Source: Companilactobacillus farciminis KCTC 3681 = DSM 20184
Lineage (GTDB): Bacteria > Bacillota > Bacilli > Lactobacillales > Lactobacillaceae
Reading direction: 5' to 3'
NCBI RefSeq assembly: GCF_002706745.1
Contig: NZ_CP017702.1
Coordinates: 2,294,001 to 2,358,000, forward strand
Length of the DNA stretch: 64,000 bases
Position 1 is the stretch's first letter. Each line of letters starts with the position of its first letter. Below are positions 8,873 to 16,127 of the stretch, in pieces. The notes beneath the pieces were generated by a model that saw only the letters and a program-made list of their open reading frames with translations, ran no database searches and was not told where the DNA came from. The position numbers were made by a program, and so were the translations under genes.

Positions 8873-9788
8873 CACCGGAAACCTCCCCATTAGCATCTTC
8901 GATTTCGTCTTCTTCGTCCTCATCGTCAGAACTATTGTTTGATCCTGCGGCTGGAGCAGAATTTAATTTAGCCATTGATCTCTTGTATTCAAGAATGGCA
9001 AATGCACCACCGATTAAGGCAATAGCTAACATTGGTAGAGAATTGAATGTTGTTGTAAAGGCTTTGCTTGCAGCACCAAGACCTGTACCAAGTGTTTGAA
9101 CGCTTGTGAACAATGTTGAAAGTAGAGCTGTAATTGTGAAACCAAGGATCAAGTATGCAATGTGCTTCTTAACTGGTAGGTAGTGAAGCAAAATAGCAAA
9201 ACCAACGGCTGGAAGTGTAGCACCGGCTGTTTGTAGACCTGTGTTCAACCATTGTAGATCTCCGTTTAGATATGTAACCATTGTCTTAACAACACCTTGA
9301 CCTAGAGCCAAAGCTAGGAATACAGGGATACCACGTGATAATGTCCATGGAAGTACACCCATGATTGAGTGTCTTTCAATACCCTTGTAGTTGAAGTTTT
9401 CGATATCTTTATCAACTTTGTGTTGGAAATAAGTATTAGCAAATCTTGCTAGGATATCAAATGATGTTAACAAGGCAGCAACTGGAACACCGATAGCGGC
9501 GATAGCTGTAGCAGCTTTCATACCAGTACCGATTGAAAAGGCTGTAGCCAAAACAGTACCTGAGTTGGCATCGATCTTTGAAGCACCACCGAAAGTACCA
9601 ACACCTAGAACTGTTAGTTGAAGAGCGGCACCAATAATTAGTCCGGTCTTCATATCACCCATGATAAGACCAGAAATCATACCGGCCCAAACGGGTTGAC
9701 TTAATGATGAGTTCATTTGCAATTCATCATAAATGTTGTACATAGAATATGCCGTTAAAAGCAATATTTGAACAATTGAAAATTCCAT
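8859..9788 (-). CDS. PTS mannose/fructose/sorbose family EIIC
   Basis: 309-aa integral membrane subunit with about eight hydrophobic segments. Family features: QPVWAGMISGLIMGD near residue 35, GAALQLTVLGVGTFGGASKIDANSGTVLATA around 60-90, and a pair of late helices before the terminus. The last 30 residues are a Ser/Asp/Glu tail (DDEDEEDEIEDANGE), uncommon for EIIC. ATG at 9788 follows GGGGGAAG; an upstream in-frame TTG is less well placed. The end of the gene contains the EIID ribosome site. It co-operates with EIIB, EIID and EIIA of the same operon. Confidence 0.92.
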   Translation of the reverse strand: MEFSIVQILLLTAYSMYNIYDELQMNSSLSQPVWAGMISGLIMGDMKTGLIIGAALQLTVLGVGTFGGASKIDANSGTVLATAFSIGTGMKAATAIAAIGVPVAALLTSFDILARFANTYFQHKVDKDIENFNYKGIERHSIMGVLPWTLSRGIPVFLALALGQGVVKTMVTYLNGDLQWLNTGLQTAGATLPAVGFAILLHYLPVKKHIAYLILGFTITALLSTLFTSVQTLGTGLGAASKAFTTTFNSLPMLAIALIGGAFAILEYKRSMAKLNSAPAAGSNNSSDDEDEEDEIEDANGEVSGDEEE

Positions 9789-9810
9789 TGTTTCTTCCCC
9801 CAATTAATCG

Positions 9811-10299
9811 CTATTTTTTGTAATCTTTTAAGATACCTGCGAAGTCTTTGGCATCGTCATTTGGAACCATTTGTGCAGTAATCTTAACCCCTGCATCTAA
9901 AATCTTGTGGAATGCATCGTAATCTTCGTCAGTTACATTGATTGATTGTGTTAAGTGTTGTGTTGTGTCTTTTTGAGACATGTTACCAACATTGATAGTG
10001 TCGAACTTAACACCTTCTTCAATCATTTGTACTAATGTTTCTGGTTTCTTAACAACAAGGAACACTCTTTGTGATTCATACTTGCCGGCTAAGATATTTG
10101 CTGAAGATTTCTTTGTTCCTAAAATACTGAGGTTAACTCCGGCTGGTTTAGCTAATTTAAGGGCAGTCTTTTGAATGTCGTTCTTTATAATATCGTTATC
10201 AACTACCATGATTCTTGAAGCTTGTAATTTAGTTGTCCATAAGTTAGCAACTTGTCCGTGAATTAATCTTTCATCGATTCTTACTGCAATAATACCCAT
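9811..10299 (-). CDS. PTS mannose/fructose/sorbose family EIIB
   Basis: 162-aa cytoplasmic phosphotransfer subunit. The N-terminal VRIDERLIHGQVANLW contains His14, the phosphorylated residue of mannose-family EIIB proteins, followed by the conserved VVDNDI near 35. It is the first structural gene after the GntR regulator, 33 bp downstream, and is followed by EIIC after 22 bp, so the whole set appears to be one transcript. Ribosome site GGAGGTATAAAG precedes the ATG. Confidence 0.92.
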   Translation of the reverse strand: MGIIAVRIDERLIHGQVANLWTTKLQASRIMVVDNDIIKNDIQKTALKLAKPAGVNLSILGTKKSSANILAGKYESQRVFLVVKKPETLVQMIEEGVKFDTINVGNMSQKDTTQHLTQSINVTDEDYDAFHKILDAGVKITAQMVPNDDAKDFAGILKDYKK

Positions 10300-10332
10300 A
10301 TCTTTATACCTCCAAATATTAACTACTCTTCC

Positions 10333-11049
10333 TTAGGATTTGTTACTGATATCGTGTCTGATGTGATATGCAAATTGATCACTTCTCGCAACACTCAAAG
10401 TAAACTCAATAATTTGATTATGTGGATCATAAGTTTGTCGTCTGAGATTCAAGCACGGTGTACCTTCTTTGATTTTCAAATATTTACTGTCGTTTACACT
10501 GGTAATGCCAGCCAGAAAATACTCATCAGCGTAGTACACTTGTTCATTAAATTCTTCTGCGAAAACTGAATACAACGAGCGATTGGATAACATCGATTCA
10601 GTCATTAAACTGAAATGGTCAGCCGGTAAGTAAGTTCTTTCCAACATTACCGGAATCCCGTCGGCAAATCGAAGTCGCTTTAACTTAATGATTTGACTGC
10701 CCACTTCAGTTTCCAAGTTCTTAGCGAAGTATGCATTGGCCTCCTTCCTCTCAAAGCTAAGAATCTTGGTTTGTGGTTTTTTCCCCAGTGAAATCATCTG
10801 CTTATTGAAGCTATAACTACTATTCAAATCACTATTCAGATCAACTCTATTAACAAAAGTGCCTTTACCATGAACCCGACGAATCATCCCAGTGACCTCT
10901 AGTTCCATCAAAGCAGCTCTAACTGTCGTCCTAGATAATTCATATTTTTCAGCTAATTCCCTTTCGGAAGGCAATTTAGCATTGGCTGGTAAAGTCTGAA
11001 TGTAATTAGTCAGCAAGTTGATTAACTGTTCTTGAAGAGTAATTTTCAT
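10333..11049 (-). CDS. GntR/HutC-family transcriptional regulator of the amino-sugar locus
   Basis: 238-aa regulator. Residues 1-70 form a winged helix (LPSERELAEKYELSRTTVRAALMELE then GMIRRVHGKGTFV), and the rest is a UTRA effector domain (ILSFERKEAN, ERTYLPAD, QTYDPHNQIIEFTLSVARSDQFAYH). This is the architecture of NagR/YvoA and GnbR, which respond to amino-sugar phosphates. ATG at 11049 was chosen because the winged helix begins there and AAAGGA precedes it; the frame extends further upstream without support. Operator-like sites flank its promoter and recur before both nagA genes, suggesting autoregulation and control of the entire locus. Confidence 0.88.
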   Translation of the reverse strand: MKITLQEQLINLLTNYIQTLPANAKLPSERELAEKYELSRTTVRAALMELEVTGMIRRVHGKGTFVNRVDLNSDLNSSYSFNKQMISLGKKPQTKILSFERKEANAYFAKNLETEVGSQIIKLKRLRFADGIPVMLERTYLPADHFSLMTESMLSNRSLYSVFAEEFNEQVYYADEYFLAGITSVNDSKYLKIKEGTPCLNLRRQTYDPHNQIIEFTLSVARSDQFAYHIRHDISNKS

Positions 11050-11064
11050 ACGAATCCAATCCTT

Positions 11065-11133
11065 TCTGGTATCAACCACAAGACCATTGTATCCGGTTAC
11101 AATACATAACACAACAACTGGGATAGACCAGTT
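11065..11133 (-). promoter_or_regulatory. Promoter of the GntR-PTS operon with two operator-like sites
   Basis: On the minus strand TTGTGT (11114-11109) and TACAAT (11091-11086) are spaced by 17 bp. One NagR/dre-like site, TGTGGTTGATACCAGA, lies at 11080-11065 over the expected transcription start. A second, AACTGGTCTATCCCAG, lies at 11133-11118 just upstream of the -35. Both resemble the GGTATAGACC core before the nagA genes. Confidence 0.6.
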
Positions 11134-11190
11134 TTGGGGTGGTTTATCTGGAAAAATCAGCGATATCAATGGTTTTTATGGTCTAAAAAT

Positions 11191-11218
11191 AAAGTGGTAC
11201 TTTTTTTGGTACCACTTT
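11191..11218. repeat. Perfect 10-bp inverted repeat upstream of the GntR operon
   Basis: AAAGTGGTAC and GTACCACTTT face each other across an eight-base spacer. There is no T-run after it in either direction, so it is more likely an operator or RNA hairpin than a terminator. A partial copy (AGATACCACT) follows at 11223. Confidence 0.5.
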
Positions 11219-11323
11219 CATAAGATACCACTATTAAAATTGGGCTGACCAATTTTTCATATGTATATTCTTTTTTTCATAATGTAATCAATAACGATTG
11301 GAGCAACTGCACTTATAGGAATA

Positions 11324-11357
11324 CAAAAAAATAACGTAGCGTTATGGCTACGTTATT
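11324..11357 (-). terminator. Terminator after hydroxyacid dehydrogenase 1
   Basis: Perfect 11-base stem AATAACGTAGC/GCTACGTTATT with a six-base loop and a T-run on the minus strand. Confidence 0.85.
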
Positions 11358-11388
11358 CGATTCAAAATATTCTATTATATATACTATT

Positions 11389-12315
11389 TTATTCAGAAAC
11401 TCGTTCAGCTAGTTTAGATTTAATGAAATCAGCTGAATATTGCAATTTATCCAATTCTTCTTGTGGCAAATCTAATTGAACCTGTTTGATAACACCTTTT
11501 CTTCCAATAATAGCTGGATATGACAAGTAAGTGCCATATTCTTCACGATAATTAGAGACAGGCAATTCGATGTGAGCATCATTTAACACTGCCAAAGCTA
11601 ACTTCACCGCTGCAGTCGAAATACCATAATTAGTATATTTCTTTCCACTAAATACTGTGAAGCCACCCATTCTGATATCTTCATTCAATTTATCGAGATC
11701 AAGACCATCTTCTTGAGCCCAATCTTTAATGGAGCGGTCCATGACTTTAACTGTTGACCAAGCCGTGAATTGAGAATTACCATGTTCACCCAAGTTGTAG
11801 CCTTCAACCGATCTAGGATCAACGTCTAAAGCTGCTCCAACAGCACGTTTCATACGAGCTGAATCCAGTAATGTACCAGTTCCCATAACTTGATTCTTAG
11901 GTAAACCAGTAATCTTTTGATAAATCGAAACCATGACGTCATTAGGATTGCTAATTACGACAATGCAGCCATGGAATTTGGTCTGTTGAATCTTCTTTGC
12001 CACATCAGTAACAGCGTCACTAGTGAATCCTAGTTCTGCAAAACGATCCGGCTCTACGCGGTCTTGCAATTTAATATTACCTACTGCTGAGATAATTACA
12101 TCTGTATCATCCAATTGAGAGTAGTCGTTTACGAAAATATTAGTGTGGTATGGCAAATTGGCCATCGCATCTTCAAAATCCAACGCATCGGATTTCACTT
12201 TCTTTTCATTTTTATCAATCAAAACTAGATCATCGACAAAACCACTAGCCACAATATAATGTGCACAAGCGGCTCCTACATTACCTGTTCCGATGATTGC
12301 TACTTTTCTAGTCAT
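11389..12315 (-). CDS. L-2-hydroxyisocaproate dehydrogenase-like (LDH family), paralogue 1
   Basis: 308-aa NAD-dependent L-2-hydroxyacid dehydrogenase. The Rossmann [12 protein letters not shown] starts at residue 9; NPNDV, the catalytic [17 protein letters not shown] and [17 protein letters not shown] segments match L-HicDH of Weissella confusa better than ordinary L-LDH. The substrate loop reads GNIKLQ then DRFAEL, as in HicDH. It would reduce branched 2-keto acids from amino-acid transamination to hydroxy acids, regenerating NAD+ and giving flavour/antifungal compounds. The gene stands alone between terminators. The HicDH label is from recalled family sequence; lactate activity cannot be excluded. 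Confidence 0.82.
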   Translation of the reverse strand: MTRKVAIIGTGNVGAACAHYIVASGFVDDLVLIDKNEKKVKSDALDFEDAMANLPYHTNIFVNDYSQLDDTDVIISAVGNIKLQDRVEPDRFAELGFTSDAVTDVAKKIQQTKFHGCIVVISNPNDVMVSIYQKITGLPKNQVMGTGTLLDSARMKRAVGAALDVDPRSVEGYNLGEHGNSQFTAWSTVKVMDRSIKDWAQEDGLDLDKLNEDIRMGGFTVFSGKKYTNYGISTAAVKLALAVLNDAHIELPVSNYREEYGTYLSYPAIIGRKGVIKQVQLDLPQEELDKLQYSADFIKSKLAERVSE

Positions 12316-12420
12316 AAAATCAGCCTCTCAATCTATTAAAGAATTTCTGTTTGTGACTGCCATTATACTCTAATTTCATTAAAATATAATTAATAATTTA
12401 AAATAATTAAATTTTGGCAC

Positions 12421-12450
12421 AAAAAAAGCCACTCCCTTGCGAGAATGACT
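12421..12450 (-). terminator. Terminator after hydroxyacid dehydrogenase 2
   Basis: Stem AGTCATTCTC/GGAGTGGCT (with G-U pairs) followed by seven Ts on the minus strand. Confidence 0.8.
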
Positions 12451-12462
12451 AGTTTGAGAAGC

Positions 12463-13374
12463 TTACTTAAGATTTTTCTTGATGTAGTCAGCTGAATACT
12501 GCAACTTGTCCAATTCTTCTTGTGGCAAGTCTAATTGTAATTGTTTCAAAATACCTTCACGTCCTACAATTGCTGGATATGATAGGTAAACTCCGTATTC
12601 TTCACGGAAGTTAGATACTGGTAATTCAATTCGAGCATCATTCAAGATAGCCAATGATAATCTCACTGCTGCAGTTGAAATACCATAATTAGTATAGCCC
12701 TTGCCATCAAAGACCGTGAAACCACCCATACGAACATCTTCATTGATCTTATCTAAATCAAGGCCATCGTCTTTAGCAAGTTTCAAAATTGGTTGATCCA
12801 TCACCTTAACAGTTGACCAAGCAGTAAATTGAGAATTACCGTGTTCGCCTAAGTTATGGCCAGAAACTGATCTTGGGTCGACTTTGAAGGCTTTACCAAC
12901 AGCACGCTTCATACGAGCTGAATCTAACAAGGTACCAGTTCCAATAACACGTTCTTTTGGAAAACCTAGAACTTGTTGATACATTGAAGTCATAACATCG
13001 TTAGGGTTACTAATTACGACCATAATCCCGTGGAACTTAGTTTGTTTGATTTTGGCAGCGACTTCTTTGACATCATCACCAGTTGGCTTCAATTCACCAA
13101 AGCGGTTAGGATGGTCGCCACCAATCAATTTAATGTGACCTACAGCTGAAATAATTACATCAGCATCGTCCAATTGTGAATAGTCGTTTACAAAAATATT
13201 CGTGTGGTAAGGAAGATTTGCCATCGCATCTTCAAAATCCAAGGCGTCAGCTTTGACCTTCTTTTCGTTTTTGTCGATCAAAACCAAATCATCCACAAAT
13301 CCACCGGCAACGATATAGTGAGCACAAGCTGCACCAACGTTACCCATTCCAATGATTCCAATTTTTCTTGTCAT
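12463..13374 (-). CDS. L-2-hydroxyisocaproate dehydrogenase-like (LDH family), paralogue 2
   Basis: 303-aa paralogue of the downstream dehydrogenase, nearly identical in the first 75 residues and in the catalytic [17 protein letters not shown] block. It differs sharply in the mobile substrate loop: [17 protein letters not shown] instead of GNIKLQDRVEPDRFAEL. The two therefore probably act on different 2-keto acids, an inference. The ATG at 13374 lies nine bases after GAGGA; an in-frame ATG three codons earlier touches the ribosome site and is unlikely. It has its own terminator and a 440-bp upstream region full of repeats. Confidence 0.82.
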   Translation of the reverse strand: MTRKIGIIGMGNVGAACAHYIVAGGFVDDLVLIDKNEKKVKADALDFEDAMANLPYHTNIFVNDYSQLDDADVIISAVGHIKLIGGDHPNRFGELKPTGDDVKEVAAKIKQTKFHGIMVVISNPNDVMTSMYQQVLGFPKERVIGTGTLLDSARMKRAVGKAFKVDPRSVSGHNLGEHGNSQFTAWSTVKVMDQPILKLAKDDGLDLDKINEDVRMGGFTVFDGKGYTNYGISTAAVRLSLAILNDARIELPVSNFREEYGVYLSYPAIVGREGILKQLQLDLPQEELDKLQYSADYIKKNLK

Positions 13375-13432
13375 AAAAAACATTCCTCACAGTCAATATT
13401 TTAGTTCTTTCTGAATCTCGGTTAGTGTAGTA

Positions 13433-13602
13433 TTCCGTCCTCCATGGCAAAGCAAATTTGGCTGGAACAATGTGGGCACGACTTGGAGCCTTTGCTAAGT
13501 TCAGAACCGGGCAAAGTCTTCAAGCTCGACCTTATTCTAAGCAATAAATTGCTAAGAATAATTTCACATTTGAGCCAATTTGCTTTGCCATTCCGGACTA
13601 GA
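13433..13602. repeat. Palindromic intergenic repeat, copy A1
   Basis: About 170 bp. Its left end TCCGTCCTCCATGGCAAAG and right end CTTTGCCATTCCGGACTAG form imperfect inverted arms, with AAATTTGGCTGG facing GAGCCAATTT further in. A central hairpin ATTCTAAGCAATAAATTGCTAAGAAT lies at 13534-13559. The same element occurs in opposite orientation at 63476-63644. No coding frame is evident. Confidence 0.8.
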
Positions 13603-13657
13603 TAGAGATTCTATTTTTTAATTTCTTAATTATTCGAAATAAATAGTAAGAAACGTT

Positions 13658-13693
13658 ATCTAGTCGGTGATGACAGCTTTGTGGACGACGGAA
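13658..13693. repeat. Shortened palindromic repeat, B-type ends
   Basis: ATCTAGTCGG and GTGGACGACGG, the two ends of the B-type element at 47969-48138, are here separated by only about 15 bases. It looks like an internal-deletion remnant. Confidence 0.55.
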
Positions 13694-13776
13694 TAATTTT
13701 GACTAAAATTCAAATAGAACCACATTTTCAATGGTTACGCTTTTATTATAACTGTTCCTAAAGTCCATTTTGATTA

Positions 13777-13815
13777 GAAAAAAAGCCACTTTCTTAGAAG
13801 AAAATGGCTTTTTTA
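13777..13815 (-). terminator. Terminator after ddl
   Basis: AAAAAGCCATTTTCTT and AAGAAAGTGGCTTTTTTT form the stem and T-run on the minus strand. Confidence 0.85.
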
Positions 13816-13819
13816 GAAA

Positions 13820-14875
13820 TTATTTCTTATTTTCGTAATACTTCATTTTGCTCTTAATGATTCTTTCGCAAAGGTCAGCGTATGAAATTCCAGCTGCTTC
13901 TGCTTCTCTTGGCATCAATGACAATGGCGTCATACCTGGTAAAGTATTAGCTTCCATGACGTACAATTCACCATCACGTAATAAGAAGTCAACACGACCG
14001 TAGTTGCTCATTCCTAAGGCTTCAAAAGTCTTCTTAGTCAAAGCTTGCATCTTGGCATGTGTTTCATCATCCAAGTTATTTGGTGGTGTGATGAAATGTG
14101 TTACATTGTTTTCTTGGAATTTGTGTTGGAAATCGTACCAACCTGTATCGACTGTAATTTCAACCGCTGGTAGAACTAAACCGTCAACGATAGCAACTGA
14201 GAATTCACGACCTTGAATGTATTCTTCAATCAAAACTTCGGTATCGAATCTCAAAGCATCCGCAACTGATTCTCTCAATTCAGTCGCATTTTTAACGATG
14301 TGTGTACCAACACTTGAACCACCGTTAGAAGGTTTAACAACCATTGGATAGTTGAATGGAATATCTTCTGACAAGATCTTAGCAGTCTTAGTAGTTACAT
14401 ACTTGGCTGTTGGAATATTGTCTTGAACAAAAATTTCTTTAGAATATTTCTTATCCATAGCTAGACCAGAAGCTAAAGTACCACTTCCGGTATATCTAAT
14501 ATCAAAGACATCGAAAACAGCTTGCATCTTACCGTTTTCTCCATCTTCACCGTGAAGTCCCATGTAGACAATATCGGCGTGTTGACAAATCTTCAAGACG
14601 TTTCTACCTAGAAGACCGCGAGTTCCATCGGTACGAAGTGCATTGATCTTTTCGTCAGTTAAGACTTCATCGTCAATGATCAATTTGCTTTCACTTTCTG
14701 GTTCAGTCGTGAAAAGATCATCGATTTTATCTTCTTCGATATCCTTACCTAAAAATGAATCAACGTATGCGACTTCATAACCCTTGCTACGTAGTGCGTT
14801 GGTGATTTTAACTCCGGAAGATAAAGAAACATTTCTTTCTGTACTTCTTCCGCCTGAAAGAACGACAATTTTCAT
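13820..14875 (-). CDS. ddl: D-alanine--D-alanine/D-lactate ligase
   Basis: 351-aa ATP-grasp ligase that makes the terminal dipeptide or depsipeptide of the peptidoglycan precursor. Visible: VVLSGGRSTERNVSLSSG at the N-terminus, LHGEDGENGKMQ near 108, the ATP-binding VVKPSNGGSSVG near 180, the acidic VDFLLRDGELYVMEANTLPGMT metal site near 290. In the omega-loop region the motif is YDFQHKF (Phe253) where Tyr is found in D-Ala-D-Ala ligases; in Leuconostoc and lactobacilli this Phe goes with D-Ala-D-Lac synthesis and intrinsic vancomycin resistance. Start preceded by AGGTGA. Monocistronic. Confidence 0.94.
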   Translation of the reverse strand: MKIVVLSGGRSTERNVSLSSGVKITNALRSKGYEVAYVDSFLGKDIEEDKIDDLFTTEPESESKLIIDDEVLTDEKINALRTDGTRGLLGRNVLKICQHADIVYMGLHGEDGENGKMQAVFDVFDIRYTGSGTLASGLAMDKKYSKEIFVQDNIPTAKYVTTKTAKILSEDIPFNYPMVVKPSNGGSSVGTHIVKNATELRESVADALRFDTEVLIEEYIQGREFSVAIVDGLVLPAVEITVDTGWYDFQHKFQENNVTHFITPPNNLDDETHAKMQALTKKTFEALGMSNYGRVDFLLRDGELYVMEANTLPGMTPLSLMPREAEAAGISYADLCERIIKSKMKYYENKK

Positions 14876-15045
14876 TGTGTTTCACCTAATCCTTATATAT
14901 TTATTTAAGCGTAATCCTAGAACCTACAGAATAGCACAATTTATTTTAAAAAACCATTTCAAAATACAAGTTTTTAAAAAAATTGACCATCTTCTCGAAT
15001 TTTTCACATATATTTGGTTTAATTGGGATTAAGGAGGATTTTACT

Positions 15046-15990
15046 GTGAAAAAGTTAAATATTATTTTATTGAGTTTAGTATCTGTAATTACTTTGGGAA
15101 TCTTCACTGCTCAGAGTGTTAAGGCTGATAGTTTAAATGATCAACCGGTAATGACTTTGGGAACATCTTTAACTGATGACCAACGTCAAGGTACTATCAA
15201 CGCTTTATCTTCACAGATCAGCGACAGTAATTACAAGACAATTACTGTCAATGGCGATACTTTAGTTAAATACTTGAATCCAAGTGGTAGTACTTTTACT
15301 AGTAGTTCAGGCGTTTGGTCTTCAGCCTTGATTCAAAAAACTTCATCAGGTTCTGGTATCAACGTCAAAATTGTCGACTACAATGGTAAGAACAACATCA
15401 CTACTATTACCGCCGACCAATATCGTAATGCTGCTGTTACTGCCGGTATCAGTGATGCCAATATCTACGTAACTTCAGCCACTCCAATCGACGGTTCTGG
15501 TGCTTTAGCTGGTATTTACGCCGCTTATGCTAACAGTGGTGATAACTTAAATCAAAGCCAAGTTAACGCTGCTCAAAAAGAAATGAATGTTTTAAGTGGT
15601 ATTACTGATGCTAATAAAGGAACTGACGGATATTCCGATAAGCAACTAAACAATGCCGTTGCCGGAATCAAATCTGATATGGCCCAAAAAGGCGACAACA
15701 TCACGGTCAACCAAATTACTACGATCGTAAATAACAACTTGCAAAAGAATAACCTTCAAAACATCATCAATGACAACCAAAAACAACAAATCATCAACTT
15801 GATGGTTCAAATTAGAAATTCTGGTGCTTTGAAAAATTCAAACTTCAAAGAGCAAGCTTCTAAATTAAGTAGCGACATCATGAGCAAAGCCAAGAATGTT
15901 TTCAACAATCTCAATACTGAAGAAAACCGTAATTTCCTACAAAGAATCTGGGACAGCATCGTTTCCTTCTTCAGTGGTTTGTTCAATTAA
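15046..15990 (+). CDS. Secreted DUF1002 (YpuA-like) protein
   Basis: 314-aa predicted exported protein. GTG start at 15046 follows a strong AAGGAGG at nine bases. Residues 1-26 form a signal peptide (KK, then a hydrophobic stretch, then VKA before DSLND). The mature part has GTSLTDDQR, IYVTSATPIDGSGALAGIYAAY and repeated helical segments (NQITTIVNNNLQKNNL, INDNQKQQIINLMVQIRNS) typical of the DUF1002 family. Its C-terminus (QRIWDSIVSFFSGLF) is amphipathic. Function of the family is unknown. It is followed by its own terminator. Confidence 0.8.
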   Translation: MKKLNIILLSLVSVITLGIFTAQSVKADSLNDQPVMTLGTSLTDDQRQGTINALSSQISDSNYKTITVNGDTLVKYLNPSGSTFTSSSGVWSSALIQKTSSGSGINVKIVDYNGKNNITTITADQYRNAAVTAGISDANIYVTSATPIDGSGALAGIYAAYANSGDNLNQSQVNAAQKEMNVLSGITDANKGTDGYSDKQLNNAVAGIKSDMAQKGDNITVNQITTIVNNNLQKNNLQNIINDNQKQQIINLMVQIRNSGALKNSNFKEQASKLSSDIMSKAKNVFNNLNTEENRNFLQRIWDSIVSFFSGLFN

Positions 15991-16002
15991 ACTAAAAACA
16001 AT

Positions 16003-16042
16003 CAGCACTTTCACAATAATCAGTGAAGGTGTTGTTTTTTTT
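16003..16042 (+). terminator. Terminator after the DUF1002 gene
   Basis: CAGCACTTTCAC and GTGAAGGTGTTG pair, followed by eight Ts. Confidence 0.85.
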
Positions 16043-16060
16043 AGTCTCTACCATATATAA

Positions 16061-16088
16061 TCAAGTTAATATCATCTTATTAACTTGA
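16061..16088. repeat. Perfect 11-bp inverted repeat in the P-type ATPase leader
   Basis: TCAAGTTAATA and TATTAACTTGA separated by TCATCT, ending 40 bp before the ATPase start codon. AT-rich with no following T-run; it fits a dimeric regulator's operator or a leader hairpin. Confidence 0.5.
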
Positions 16089-16127
16089 GAGATAGATCAT
16101 ATCTAAACAACTAGGAGGAATGACTAC

